Assembly (NCBI GenBank): GCA_039000515.1
Contig: JBCFYV010011135.1
Coordinates: 21,416,927-21,480,926, forward strand
Length of the DNA stretch: 64,000 nucleotides
Source: Timema cristinae
Taxonomy: Eukaryota; Arthropoda; Insecta; Phasmatodea; Timematidae
Reading direction: 5' to 3'
Below the pieces are notes generated by a model. That model worked only from the letters and a program-made list of their open reading frames with translations, searched no databases and had not been told where the DNA came from. Shown in pieces: positions 24,500-35,590 of this stretch (within the stretch, counting starts at the first letter, position 1; each line of letters starts with the position of its first letter). The translations under genes were made by a program, and so were the position numbers.

Positions 24500-25110
24500 T
24501 GAGCTAGTGCCGCAATTTCAATTATAGAAACTGTGAAACCTTAAACTTGGCAATTTTATAAGGCTAGCTGATGAAAGTTCAAAATAAAATATCTCAAAAT
24601 TTCCAAAGGATCCAGGTTCCACAACTATGTAGGGTGGTTGTAGGTACCTAGTACTACCTATACCACCAAGTGTGCTCGTGCCGCAATTTCTTATAGAGAA
24701 ACTGTGGACCTTAAACTTGGCGATTCTCTAGGACTAGTTGCATGTCTGACATAAGTTCAAACATAAATATTTCAAAATTTCCAAAGTATACAGGTTCCAC
24801 GACTATGTAGGGTTGTTGTAAGTACCTAGTACTACCTACACCACCAAGTGTGCTCGTGCCGCAATTTCAAATATAGACACTGTGGCTCCTTAAACTTGAT
24901 GATTTTAGAGGACCTTTTGCAGGTCTGATGTAAGTTCAAAGCCAATGTTGGATACAAACGGTTAGTTTATTGTGGCAATTTCAAATATACTGTGGCACCT
25001 TAAACTTGGGGATTTTAGAGTACTATTTGCACGTCTGTGGTAATTTCAAAGTCAATTTAGTTTATTGCGGCAATTTCAATAAAGAAACTTTTGCACCTTA
25101 AACTTGGTGA
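24500..25110. repeat. Satellite-like tandem array, period about 175 bp, copy A
   Basis: The block GTGCCGCAATTTC recurs at about 24508, 24681 and 24857, and shortened units near 24970 and 25062 keep the GGCAATTTCAA and CCTTAAACTTGG words. The two central units share an extra GTACCTAGTACTACCTA segment. An inverted copy sits outside the duplication at 16430-16630. Confidence 0.85.
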
Positions 25111-25334
25111 TGAAAGAAAGCTATATGTATGTCTTATGTGAGTTTAAATATTGTATTTTCTTAACGTGCCCGAAATAACCACAGTTTTGTACCGCAGATT
25201 AAAACAATTGTCTCAATTACGATAATTTACATTAATTATTATGATTATTAAAGATATAAATCAATCATTTACTTTTTTAATACACTCTTATCTGGTTATA
25301 ATTTCTTTGGTTGAATTATTATTTTTACTTTCTC

Positions 25335-26175
25335 TATATCTTACAGGTAGAGAAAGTATGGTGATCGTCGAAAAAATCGAACTCAAGATTTTGATGAATC
25401 TTGACGTTTCATGACGCCCTGAATCCGAAAAAGTTGTTTTTGAATTTCCGTCTGTCTGTATCTCCAACTAGAGCCTAAACTATTTTACCGATTGAGCTAA
25501 AACTTGATATATAGGGTTTTCATAGGGTTGCCCCGAGGGATTTTTGGAATTGGATATCCACCCCTAAAATTAAGGGTAGTTTACTGAAGGGCAAAAAGAG
25601 AAAAAGTAAATTTTTTCAAAATCGGCTCTCACGATTTTGATTAAATTTCACTTATAAACATTAATAAATATTCCAAACAAAATGGCTACTCTCATTATTT
25701 CGGAAAAATGTCTTTAAGGGCTCCGGTCTGATGCGTAAATTAACATTTTTTATAATATCTCCGAAACTATTTGAGATATGAAATTACTTAGCATTACAAA
25801 TATGTATATATATTTATAATACAAAAATTTATAAGAAACATATTTTTATAAAATCAATAACTTTCAATCTATACGCAAGTTTAAGATTTACGACCGTAAA
25901 AAAAATTTAATCTGAAATGTTGATGTATGTTGACGTCTCATGACCAATCGAACCCTAAAAAAATAGTCTTTGAAATGCCGTCTGTCTCTGTGTCTATTAA
26001 AACTTAAAATTAAGAGTAGTTTTATAAGGGGCGAAAAGAGAAAAAGTAGGTTTTCTCAAAATCTGTTCAAACGATTTTGATTATAATTCGTATCTAGGCA
26101 TTGATTAAGATTATAAATAAACCGGCTATTTTCATTTTCCCATGAAAATGATTTTTAGGGTACTTAGCGTTAATT
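25335..26175. repeat. Two diverged direct repeats upstream of the Helentron remnant, copy A
   Basis: Segments starting near 25384 and 25918 share TTGACGTYTCATGAC, the CCGTCTGTCT motif, AAGGGCRAAAAGAGAAAAAGT and ACGATTTTGATTA in the same order, about 535 bp apart. It is probably an internally duplicated piece of an abundant insect repeat, possibly part of the adjoining element. Confidence 0.6.
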
Positions 26176-26404
26176 TCCATATTTCCACAACTATTTGAGA
26201 TACTAAACAACTAATCATTGCAAAATTGTAGGACTATTAGAAATAAAAAACTTTTATTTGACATATATTGTTATAAAAGCAAGATTATTATCCTCCAATT
26301 TTATGAAAACCATGAATTTAAACTCAGCATTAGTCCCGATATCAAGGAAAGCTCACACCATAAATGTCAATAAGTCGGGTGAATACCAGATGTTACGGTA
26401 GCAG

Positions 26405-27301
26405 TTTCCAGTAGTAGCAGCTGAGGCTTTAACTATACACAAGAGCCAAGAGCAGACGTACAGTTTCGTTTGTTTGGATTTTAATAAATGCCGACGTGTC
26501 ACTAGGGCTTAGCTGTACGTTGCTCTAAGTAGAGTTACAAGTCTAGCTGGACTATATATCCTGATAAAATTCAAAACTCCTCCTCCTCCCAAAGCTGACG
26601 ATGCTGTTAAAAATTAGCTGACCCGTCTCTCTAATAAGACTTTTAATATTTCATTTTGGAACCTAGAGCAGAAAGACGGCATAGTTCTTGTGTACCATAA
26701 TGTCCGATCTCTGCACAAAAATATGGCAAACATCCTTGCAGATGACTGGTATTCACGATGTGACACATTGATAATGTCTGGAACTGAAACAATCCCTTAA
26801 GACTTCCTCCAAATTCTAAATTTTAAGATATTTTTCAGATCTTATAGTGGTAGTGTCACACGCCCAAGAGGATTATTATGTTTGGCAAAGAAAGACATGA
26901 AAATTCAAACATGTAAGCACATTTCAATAGAAAACTCTGTTTTCGGAATAGATATGATAGTGAAATTCCCAATTTTGAAACCTATCATTACAGGGTACAA
27001 ATCATCTAGTACACCTAACATTGAGTTTGTCACTGCTATTAACAAATTAATCCCTTCTTACAAATATGATGTAATACTATTAAGAGATTTTAACTATAAT
27101 ATTATTGGACATAAAGACTATTTTTTGTTGGAATTAATGAGCAAATCTAGTTTGAAACCCATTCTGAAGTCGGACGAGTCTACGACAAACAACGATACGC
27201 AGATAGATGTCATTTTCAGTAATATAACGATAACCAGATTTGGAGTGCATGAAAGTGGTTTTTCAGACCATAAACCAATTTACTGCGAATTTATAAATTA
27301 G
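26405..27301 (+). pseudogene. Helentron-type Helitron remnant: Pif1 helicase tail plus endonuclease, copy A
   Basis: Reading from 26405 gives EALTIHKSQEQTY (Pif1 superfamily motif V/VI region), a TAG stop at about 26508, then LYVALSRVTSLAGLYI, the classic end of Pif1 helicases. From about 26685 an endonuclease/exonuclease/phosphatase-fold domain begins (LVYHNVRSLHKN), is cut by TAA at 26798-26800, and reopens to end at 27301 with DVILLRDFNYN, IDVIFSN and FSDHKPIYCEF, the last carrying the catalytic SDH motif. A C-terminal endonuclease fused to Rep-helicase is the hallmark of Helentrons. Rep and most of the helicase are missing. In copy A the usual GDFN is RDFN. Confidence 0.75.
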
Positions 27302-28081
27302 TTTCCCGATACTCCAATTTCTTTATTATCAGTAAATACATAAATCTTTATTGTTTATATCATTTAAATTAGAGGTCAAATCTTCTGTCGTGTTTTCAAG
27401 TTTTATTACTGCCTACTAATTTGATTGTACCTTTACAAAAGCAACAACAAATAGTCATTAGTTATTTATTCCTTAGATTTCTTTCGACTTACCTCCATTC
27501 ATATCTAGTAATACAATTTTCATAAATTTGAACATGTAAAGCAGATCCCAGTTTCCAAGCTGTCAGCAAATGGTTCAAATATCGTTTTATTAAGCTCTTT
27601 AAAACATTAAACTGTTTGAAATGCTCTCAGTTGGACAAAGATGCGCCTCTTTTCTCATTGATTCTATATCATTGTATATTATTTTATTCGTGTTCTTATG
27701 TGGAGTGGTGATGATACAATGTCCATTATTCCGTTCAGAAATCTTACGAGTTTATAGAAAGAGAGAGAACGTTTGTGCGGTGTGCCGTACCATTTATTTC
27801 TGTTGTGGTATCTATGATGTATTTTATTACCAAATCTGCTCTCTATGATTATTTTTGGAACTATATTATATTGGTATATTTATTAATTTTTACAATGTTG
27901 GATAAAAACTGTTAGTTTATTGTGGATGTGGAAATTTTTAGCCCGTTTGAACAGTCATGTGAATTGTGTTATTTTATTATTATCAGATGTTTAGACATTA
28001 TAAAGGTGTTAGGCTATTATATTGTAGCTACATATTTGGCTGTAATTTTTCAAGGTTTATTATTTTATTGTGATACCTTCA
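27302..28081. other. Upstream flank of maspardin, copy A
   Basis: AT-rich. A 75-codon plus-strand frame (27621-27848, starting MLSVGQRCASFL) is identical in copy B, but it shows no recognisable domain and such identity is expected from recent duplication. The promoter of maspardin should lie here; I cannot point to a confident TATA box or initiator. Confidence 0.3.
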
Positions 28082-28618
28082 ATGATGAGTTACGTTAGTG
28101 ATTTATCTCAATCCCAGGAATATTTAAGCTTTCGAAGCAGTATTCCTTTAAGAAAAATTGTTGTTGATTCTGACAGTTCAAAGGTTAAAAATTTTATTTT
28201 AGTATTAGTTTTTCTTTGGTTTGTCTTGATGTAGGTTAAGATTTTTTAAATACTTGTATACATATTTTTTCCGTTTCAGGGATGGAAACTATATGACTCT
28301 GGACCAAAATCGGTAAAAACACCCTTGGTATGCCTGCCACCTGTTAGTGGGACATGTGATGTTTTCTTTAAACAGATTCTAGCCCTTAATGCCAAAGGGT
28401 TTAGGGTTATCGCAGTAAGTCAAGTGCCTCGATTAATTAATTGGTTTGGGAACTATCCCTAAAAACTTTTGTAATACACTGTACTATTCTACCTATGATA
28501 GTAAACCATTAAAAATTGAATAGGTAGCATTTGACCTATAGAAAATCACAAGAAAACAGCAAATCCAGAATATTATAATTATATTTATTTGAAACTATTT
28601 CATTTTTCCCAACACTTA

Positions 28619-28779
28619 TAGGGCCCCTACACGGATCAGTCAGACTGTCAATATCAATAAAGTAATAATTAATACTGACAGTCTGACTTATCGTGTAAGG
28701 GCAGTACAGATGGACTGATGAACGGACTTAATAAAATATTGATGTGATCCGAAATTTTCTGTATCGTGTAGAGGCCCTA
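28619..28779. mobile_element. PIF/Harbinger-like MITE with TTA duplication, copy A
   Basis: TAGGGCCCCTACACG at the left is matched by CGTGTAGAGGCCCTA at the right, with TTA directly flanking both sides (28616-28618 and 28780-28782). An inner inverted pair (CAGTCAGACTGTCA and TGACAGTCTGACT) is also present. The 3-bp TTA target site fits PIF/Harbinger; no coding capacity. Confidence 0.7.
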
Positions 28780-28895
28780 TTAGACAACTCAATAAAAAAC
28801 CTCAATTCCAAACATAAACATACTTAAGTGAGGTTTGATCCAGGATACCTTAAATTATGACATCCTATACTGACAGTAAAATCTTTTATTTTATG

Positions 28896-29176
28896 GGGGT
28901 GACCTGGTGGTCTAGGGGTAAGGTGTCAGACTTCTATGCTGGCGGCCGGGTTCAATCCTCGGTCCCGGCAAAGATTTATCTGATTACCAAACCCTTCCTT
29001 CACCTCTGACAAGATATCTTGTGAATGTGGGGAATGCCAGGCCCCCACCGTGGTTCGGATTCCACGTTAAACTGTAGGTCCTTCATTTCATCTCACAATC
29101 ACCCTACCATTACACATTAGCGTAAGTGCGTATAACCCGAACGGGTAGTAAGACGCGGTGCTAATAATAATAATAA
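28896..29176 (+). mobile_element. tRNA-derived SINE (family A), copy A, intron 2
   Basis: Full-length SINE with A-box-like GGTGGTCTAGGGGTAAGG, B-box-like GGGTTCAATCC, hairpin motif CCCGAACGGGT and a (TAA)n tail. Flanking TTTTATTTTATG duplications lie at 28884-28895 and 29177-29188. Confidence 0.9.
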
Positions 29177-29744
29177 TTTTATTTTATGAAAATATTTAAG
29201 ATTATTATTATCAAATGGAACAATAGCAAAGTTATATCAAGTCAGCCGAGTAATTAGCTTTAAATCAAGTTTTAGTTAAGCTGGGTTGGAAAGGAACCCA
29301 ATAATATATGTGTACATTTTTTAGCCTCCAAATATTTATTGTTAATTTATTTTAGTACTGTATTTGATTTCTGGCACGGTAGACTACTTCTGGCAGGTGT
29401 ATCCGTTCGGATCATTTCTAGCCTATGTTTTCAGTTTACTTCTAATGGGACCTTGTGTGATTTTTTACAAATGTAAAATTGTTAGTGGATGTGCAAGAGT
29501 ATTTTCGTTTGGATAAGAAAAATTTAAAGTTAACAATTGTACAAGAAATGCATCTATTAACAAAGGGAGCAAAGTGTTTGTATAGGTATAAAAAATTTTA
29601 AGTTGTGTAATTTTACATAGGCTTATTACCAACAATATTTCTTGTCCGCTACATAAGCGAGTATGGTTTTGAATTTTTTATTATGACCAATTTTTTTTTT
29701 TTTTTTACAATAGGTCTTGAATTTAGTATAATTGATTTAGTAGT

Positions 29745-29931
29745 AGCCAAACCCTTCCTTCACCTCTGACAAGACATCTTGTGAATGTGTGGAATGCCAA
29801 GCCTCCACCGTGGTTCGGATTCCACGTTAAACTGTAGGTCCTTCATTTCATCTCACAATCACCCTACCATCACACATTAGCGTAAGTGCGTATAACCCGA
29901 ACGGGTAGTAAGACACGGTGCTAATAATAAT
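29745..29931 (+). mobile_element. 5'-truncated SINE (family A) with its own target duplication, copy A
   Basis: Begins inside the body (GCCAAACCCTTCC), ends in a short TAA tail, and is flanked by GATTTAGTAGT (29734-29744) and GATTTACTAGT (29932-29942). It was therefore inserted already truncated, as in incomplete reverse transcription. Confidence 0.8.
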
Positions 29932-30371
29932 GATTTACTAGTATTTTTGTGAGTATAATGCTAGTGCTGTATATACCTCATGATTTTAGGTGTTTTAAAT
30001 ATAAAAACTATTGGCTAAAAAGATACGTCTGTTAGATTTCACTTTTGTTTCAACCGATATTAGGCTACTTAACTATCAATGTTGCATTAAAGTTTACACA
30101 TAAGAATTTAAAATTATATCTGACCTTCACAAATTGTTATCCTATTACTAAGCTTAGCTATATTCTATAATAATTGGTGACACCATAGTCCATCTATAAT
30201 ATAAATAAGATTTAGGGTGGGACATTTAATTTGAAGAATTGAGACCTAATCTGTGTAAAGGCCACGGTTTATTTAAAATTTCGGTAAGCTTTTAAGCCTC
30301 TTTATAAACATATTTTAATGGGTGTCCTATTCTAATTGAAAACAGGCATAGGTCTAACACATAAACAACTA

Positions 30372-30986
30372 CAGTCAACTCTCGATTCTACGACCCCGGA
30401 ATAGCGTCCCTCTCGAAGTAACGGCCCTTTTTTGGGGAACCGTGAAAAATGTGGGAAAAGAGGTTGAAAAGTTTAAGGAAATTGCCTGTAAAATGTGTTT
30501 GTTGCATTTATTTAGGTCGCTGCGTTGCAATTATCTTTGTGAGCGCTGTATTATTAGTAACTGGGGTGGGTCAGGTATAAAAATAGACACCACCTCATCA
30601 ATGTCAGCCAATAGCACTTGACTGTCCACCCCCCTCCCACAAGCAAGACAATGTTTCCCGCGCGCGACTGCAGCTACATCACGCGCCAGGCTTGCTTTTG
30701 CCATTGTTATTTCGATTCTCGATTTGGTTATTATTTTGGTCTGATTTTGTGAACCATTTTCGACGACCCATGCTATTGTTTAACATTGTTATTTGGATTT
30801 GGTTACATTTTTGGTTGGATTTTGTGAACGATTTTTGATGACCCAAACTAGTTTTTGTCTAAAAAAATGCAATTTTTTCGTATGAAGGTAGGGGTGGAAC
30901 AAATCTGTTAAAATTCCAATAACGACCCCTTAAATAACGCCCTTTTCCAGGGAACCGTGAAAGGTCGTAGAATCAAGAGTTGACTG
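30372..30986. mobile_element. pogo/Tigger-like MITE, copy A
   Basis: CAGTCAACTCTCGATTCTAC at the left end is mirrored by GTAGAATCAAGAGTTGACTG at the right, with TA on both sides. Subterminal GGGGAACCGTGAAA/CCAGGGAACCGTGAAA words occur near both ends in direct orientation. There is no transposase frame. TA target and CAGT termini place it in the Tc1/mariner/pogo group. Confidence 0.75.
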
Positions 30987-31579
30987 TATGTTTATTGAAT
31001 ATATAAGTTCACCTAGGCACTGCATACCACGTCCTATGTGACACATAAAAACTAACTTAGTATTTGATTAAATTATCTCACCTCACATAAGTATGATATT
31101 AGGAGTGTGGTACATTCATTACCTTAAACTGCTTATAAAATTCCTAATTTTATCCATTAAAACACACAAAACTAACCTAAGCCTACCATGGAGGCAAGTA
31201 AATGTTCTTACAATTAATTGTAGACAGTGAAACTAGTTAAGTTGTACTTATGAATACAAATACACTTGATAAATTAATCTATCATCTCAGTATACAGATG
31301 TAGTAGGTATACATAATCCTATATTACGTAAAATTTGACAAAATTTATATTCACTTGAGTATTATTTAAGTACAAAATGTCAATATGTAAATTAGACACA
31401 AACTAATAGACTAACTAGTAGTGCCACCATGGCTTTCCCTTTGTGGAACTGACACATGCCTATATTTTTTCTTTGTTTGTGTCGCCTTTTTTTTTTGTTG
31501 CCTATTTTCTTCAATTTATACTCAAAATGTAATAATAAGTACAATACTTAGACTCCTTGTATGTTTTAAATAAAGTTAA

Positions 31580-31833
31580 AAAAAAAAATCACACCTCTGT
31601 GGTGTAGTTAGCTAACGCACTGCCGAAGACGGGGAGATCGAGGTCTGAACCTCGGTCGGGTGAACTGGGGATGTTTTTTTCCTAAATGGTTTTCTGCTCC
31701 TCTCCTTCAATGCAAATGCGGGTTCACTTCCTATAAATTCAACCTTCTCAATTCCTAATAAATTTAGTGTAATTAGCACTTAAGCGTATAACTTGAAGGA
31801 TAGAGAAAAGGCGCTGCAAAATAAATAAAAAAT
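31580..31833 (+). mobile_element. tRNA-derived SINE (family B), copy A
   Basis: A-box-like GTGGTGTAGTTAGCTAACGC and B-box-like GAGGTCTGAACCTC head, body, then TTAAGCGTATAACTTGAAGG and an A-rich (AAAT)n tail. Perfect AAATAAAGTTAA duplications flank it (31568-31579 and 31834-31845). Confidence 0.85.
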
Positions 31834-31879
31834 AAATAAAGTTAATTGAATAAAAAGCAATAACATTTTGAAATAAATT

Positions 31880-32455
31880 ATAGGGCCTGAATTGTCTGGA
31901 GGTGGTGTTCACCCGTTATGTGCCATGTTCCTCGTCAGCAGCGCGGTTTGCCCGTTCCCCTTCCCCTTCTTGCCATGCGCAGTTGGCTGCGCACGGCCTT
32001 GTTGCTCCTGCGCGTCAGGTTGCGTGGCTCGTCCTCTCACTCTGGTTTTGAACTCATGTCCATGCGCGTCGGCCGTATCACGAGCCGTTGGCTCTCGGTT
32101 ATGGGCTTGCGGAGGCTAGTCGGTGTTTGCGATGTTATCACGTGCGGGAATGGAGATGAGGTTTCTTATACAGTTGTGTAACTGAACCAACCAAGGGCAT
32201 AATTAGTCATGAATAAAGACTTTTGTGACAACATCCCTGAGTGACTTTCTTCGTACAACCCCTTCATAACGACTTGTTGTATCGCACCCCAACTCTGGCG
32301 CGCGAACCCCTAATATCGACACCGGTGAAAACGGTGGCTGACACATTGTCTCCCACAGCGTCGGAAGGGTCCACGAGAGGTGTGGCACAGTTAAACAGGG
32401 CAGTGAGATAAATTTTGGGACTGTCCTGACAATCTGGGACTGTAGGCAGCCCTAG
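31880..32455. mobile_element. GC-rich LTR-retroelement-like fragment, copy A
   Basis: A GC-rich island inside maspardin intron 2 that starts near TGTCTGGAGGTGG, carries GAATAAAGACTTTTGTGAC (poly(A)-like, as in an LTR R region), and then TGGCGCGCGAACCCCT at about 32297, resembling a tRNA primer-binding site, followed by leader-like sequence. The second LTR and all genes are missing. Inference only; ORFs across it are fortuitous and broken in copy B. Confidence 0.35.
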
Positions 32456-32584
32456 GTGTAAAGCATATTTGCATGGTAACTTTGTGAGTAAATAATGGCT
32501 TTAGTTAGTAAAGCCAACATTTTTATTCTTTAATATTCGACTTCTTCACTCCTTTCCCTTAACCTCATAACACCTGCACAGTGA

Positions 32585-32760
32585 TCAAATAGTTTGTGTT
32601 GGTCCAACGATACACTAGATTACCGATGAAGGTTTGAATCTCTGCTAGCTACAGTGGAAAGGATTTTCCCACATCCTCTCCACACATTAATGTGGACACA
32701 CTTCTCTCAAAAGTAGCCTACCTTCCTCATCAGACTCCTTCATCTTAAACTGATACTGGT
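32585..32760 (+). mobile_element. tRNA-like SINE relic, copy A
   Basis: GAAGGTTTGAATCTCTGC near 32628 is B-box-like, and the downstream TCCTCTCCACACATTAATGTGG resembles the bodies of nearby SINE families. Ends not defined. Confidence 0.4.
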
Positions 32761-33140
32761 CCATTTTATGTTACTGCGACTGCTAACCAAGAGGTTTAAG
32801 GGGCTTTAAATATATAATACAAAGTTCATTAATTTCCTGACAAAAATTTAAGTTAATTTGTTAGTGCTGAGTTTGTTATTATTTTTATTTTTTTTAAGGC
32901 TGAGCATCCAGTTTACTGGAACGTAAAGGAATGGTGCGATGGCTTCAAAAAACTCTTGGACTACCTGGGTTTGGCCAAAGTTCATCTTTATGGAGCTTCA
33001 GTGGGTAAGTTGGTTGTAAAAGGTCTTAAATTTGAGTCGCAATCTCGAGTGGCACGCTGTGTTCTGGTTATGTTTGTTGTGTGTTAATACCCGTCCGGGT
33101 GATTCACATCTATGCTAATGAGGAAGTTAGAGTGTGTGTA

Positions 33141-33419
33141 GGTGACCTGGTGGTCTAGGGGTAAGGTGTCAGACTTCTGTGCTGGCGGCCGGGGTTCAAT
33201 CCTAGGTCCCGGCACATATTTATCTGATTACCAAACCCTTCCTTCACCTCTGACAAGACATCTTGTGAATGTAGGGAATACCAGTCCTCCACCGTAGTTC
33301 GGATTCCACGTTAAACTGTAGGTCCTTCATTTCATCTCACAATCACCCTACCATTACACATTAACGTAAGTGCGTATAACCCGAACGGGTAGTAAGACGC
33401 GGTGCTAATAATAATAATA
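33141..33419 (+). mobile_element. tRNA-derived SINE (family A), copy A, intron 3
   Basis: Full-length copy 137 bp after maspardin exon 3. It abuts, at 33088-33140, a diverged reverse-strand stretch (ACCCGTCCGGGTGATTCACA then CTATGCTAATG) that matches the 3' end of the same family, so it probably landed in or next to an older relative. No target duplication was found. Confidence 0.8.
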
Positions 33420-33639
33420 TTTAACAATCACTTTTTGAATTGATTGATCATTTAAGCACAAGGTTTTTAATTTTATACCAATCTGATTCTATAAGATAAA
33501 AAACACATTTTTTCAATCAAAAATCTGGTCATTTACCATAATATTAGTGTTATTTAGAGGTATTGATGTTATCTATCAAAGTGACTGATGCAGATCACAT
33601 GACTTGACGTAAGAATAAACTGAAGTTAATTTAGTAACT

Positions 33640-33890
33640 TTTTCTAGCTAGCTTCGGTCACACTCGTAATAGTCTGTACTGCCGAAGATAGGGGACTTTA
33701 GGTTCGAACCTTGGCTGGGTTAACTAAGGTTGGTTTTTCCTAAATGGTTATACAAACTCCCACCACACAAATGTGGGTACAGTTCCTCAAAATTAAACCA
33801 CTCTCATCTCTCAACACATCAGTATAACTAGTACATGTGCACATAACCTGAACAGGTAGTGTCACACGGGGTAAATAAATTTTTTCTATA
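33640..33890 (+). mobile_element. tRNA-like SINE (family C), copy A
   Basis: B-box TAGGTTCGAACCTTGG near 33692, body with CTAAATGGTTATACAAACTC, 3' end TGTGCACATAACCTGAACAGG then GTAGTGTCACACGGG and a short TAAATAAA tail. The 3' portion is a variant of the family A end. Confidence 0.65.
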
Positions 33891-34285
33891 TTTCTGAAGG
33901 TTCTTTCTATGAAAATTAGACTGTATTAAGGATGGTATTTTTTTAATCATTGAATCCTCAAGGTGGACACAAGGATGTGATCGCTTATCTGGATCTTTAG
34001 TCTAATAGAAATTAAAAACAATCCACAAACACTATTACAAATGATGGTAAACATAATTGGTATTTTAGGTGGATTTCTGGCGCAGAAGTTTGCCGAGTCT
34101 ACGATGAACTGTCCTCGAGTTGCCTCTCTTATTCTTTGCAATACCTTCACAGACACCTCTGTTTTCAGTTATAGTGAATCTGCTGTGTGTAAGTACAACT
34201 TTATTTTATTATCGGTCCATTGTTTCTTAATATATGTCATATTTGTACACTAATATTGTTTTAGGAAAATATAGTTCAAGTTTAG

Positions 34286-34330
34286 AGCAAGGGTTGGCAA
34301 CTTTTTTTTGGGCCCCGATTGACTTGGAGA
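34286..34330. mobile_element. hAT-like element terminus, copy A
   Basis: CAAGGGTTGGCAAC followed by a T run and GGGCCCCG closely resembles the ends of Charlie/MER5-type hAT elements. The opposite end was not located. Confidence 0.35.
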
Positions 34331-35224
34331 CTTATCAAAGTTCCTACTATAACCCTTCGTTCATTCATTTTATTTTTACATATTCCTGTCTTTACATCTT
34401 AAATATAGCACTTTATTTCCATATCTCCTCAATGATTGTGTCTTCACTTTTCTGGAAAATAATTTATAGAATAATTAAAATGTACCTTTTCATATTGAAT
34501 TATTAAGTTTTCTAATAACGATAGGCACCTACCGATTACCTGAAAATCAGCAGGCTTAACTTGCATGCTACTAATTCAGTGTAGCTCATAATATAAGGCC
34601 ATAATTTAATCCACCAAGGAAAGACTCCCGTTCGGGTTAAACAAAGCGTTCCTGAGTTTTTTTTTTCATATGGTAAACCATTTAAGTAAACTTACTTAAC
34701 TACATCCAGCCAGGATTTGAATTTCGACTTTTATTTCATTTACAAAGCTGAATTTAAAAAAAAATAGTATTCAAGGTGTTCATTGCCAGGGTTTGAATTA
34801 AAAATAATGGTTTTGAGCTTGAGCCTTGATTAATAAAATAGTAACTCTCAACATTTAGGTTATAGTCAAAACAAACTTAATTTGGGCTGAATGATGAAAA
34901 TGTTGTTTGGACAATAGATTGTCCTCAAAATCTTATCGATGTTGTAACTGGTTCCGTCATCCATCCTATATGATTGCTGTCGAGAGCTACAACTTAAAGG
35001 TTGGATGATACTATTTCTTCAAAGTAGATCAAGTTCGGAAACATTTTAGTTTTAATATAAATGCTGTTTTTACACTGACAAAAATTTTATTTTAAAATCC
35101 AAAGTTTACTCACAACAGGCTTTGAATTTTGTTCATGTCTATCAATGTTCAGGCACTGTGAGCTTAATGTATCTTTTATTGAATTAAGATAGGCTTGTAA
35201 TATAATAGGTTTCGCGTGCTGTTA

Positions 35225-35480
35225 TATATATATATCTGACACCTTAGCTCAGTTATTAGCATGTCTCTCTAGTGAGCTTAGGGTCCCATGTTCAAAAAGT
35301 GTGTGTTAAACTCCTCAAATAAAAATAAAATATATACAGTAATTTCAATAGTTATTCATCAAGGATATTTTTCTAAAGATGTCTTCCTTTTCCAAGAAGC
35401 TGCAATAATAATAATGATAATGATAGTAATGATAATAATGATGATGGTGATGATCATAATCATAGTAATAATGTTGTTTG
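35225..35480 (+). repeat. tRNA-like SINE relic with AT-rich trinucleotide microsatellite, copy A
   Basis: ACACCTTAGCTCAGTTATTAG is A-box-like and GGGTCCCATGTTC resembles a B box. About 100 bp on is an imperfect (ATA/ATG)n tract at 35402-35475, which differs in length in copy B (55043-55110). Confidence 0.45.
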
Positions 35481-35590
35481 TAGCTCCTTTCTAATATGAG
35501 ATAAAATAAAATAAAAAATGATTAATGGTTCTTTAGATAGTTTACTATTAGACACACCAAACATTCAAGAAATGTATTTCTAAGAACTTA

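Larger units (their letters stand above)
28082..34186 (+). pseudogene. SPG21: Maspardin exons 1-4, duplicated 5' half (copy A)
   Basis: Exons 28082-28183, 28280-28414, 32899-33004 and 34069-34186 or 34188. They encode the N-terminal half of maspardin, including [32 protein letters not shown] and the nucleophile elbow GASVGG split across exons 3 and 4, then FLAQKFAE. The exon 3 donor is a perfect GTAAGT. At exon 4 one T is missing relative to copy B, so the strong GTAAGT donor at 34189 gives the wrong phase; only the weaker GT at 34187 keeps frame with exon 5. No exons 5-7 follow before copy B, so this is a truncated duplicate unless transcripts splice across copy B to the exons at 55859 onwards. 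Coding differences from copy B are otherwise silent (CGA/CGT, GAC/GAT). Confidence 0.9.

Noticed and set aside
27621..27848. 75-codon ORF identical in copies A and B
   Set aside because: Identity is expected from recent duplication; AT-rich composition and no recognisable motif. Kept only as a remark in the flank entry.
28896..29176. tRNA gene call on the SINE head
   Set aside because: The A-box and B-box-like head is followed by a SINE body, tail and target duplications, and many dispersed copies exist.
31892..32181. Plus-strand ORFs over the GC-rich island (and 51215-51466)
   Set aside because: Low-complexity composition, frames broken in copy B by one-base indels; better explained as LTR-like non-coding sequence.
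33947..34156. Minus-strand 69-codon ORF present in both copies (also 53276-53485)
   Set aside because: It is antisense to maspardin exon 4; conservation comes from the sense exon and the recent duplication.
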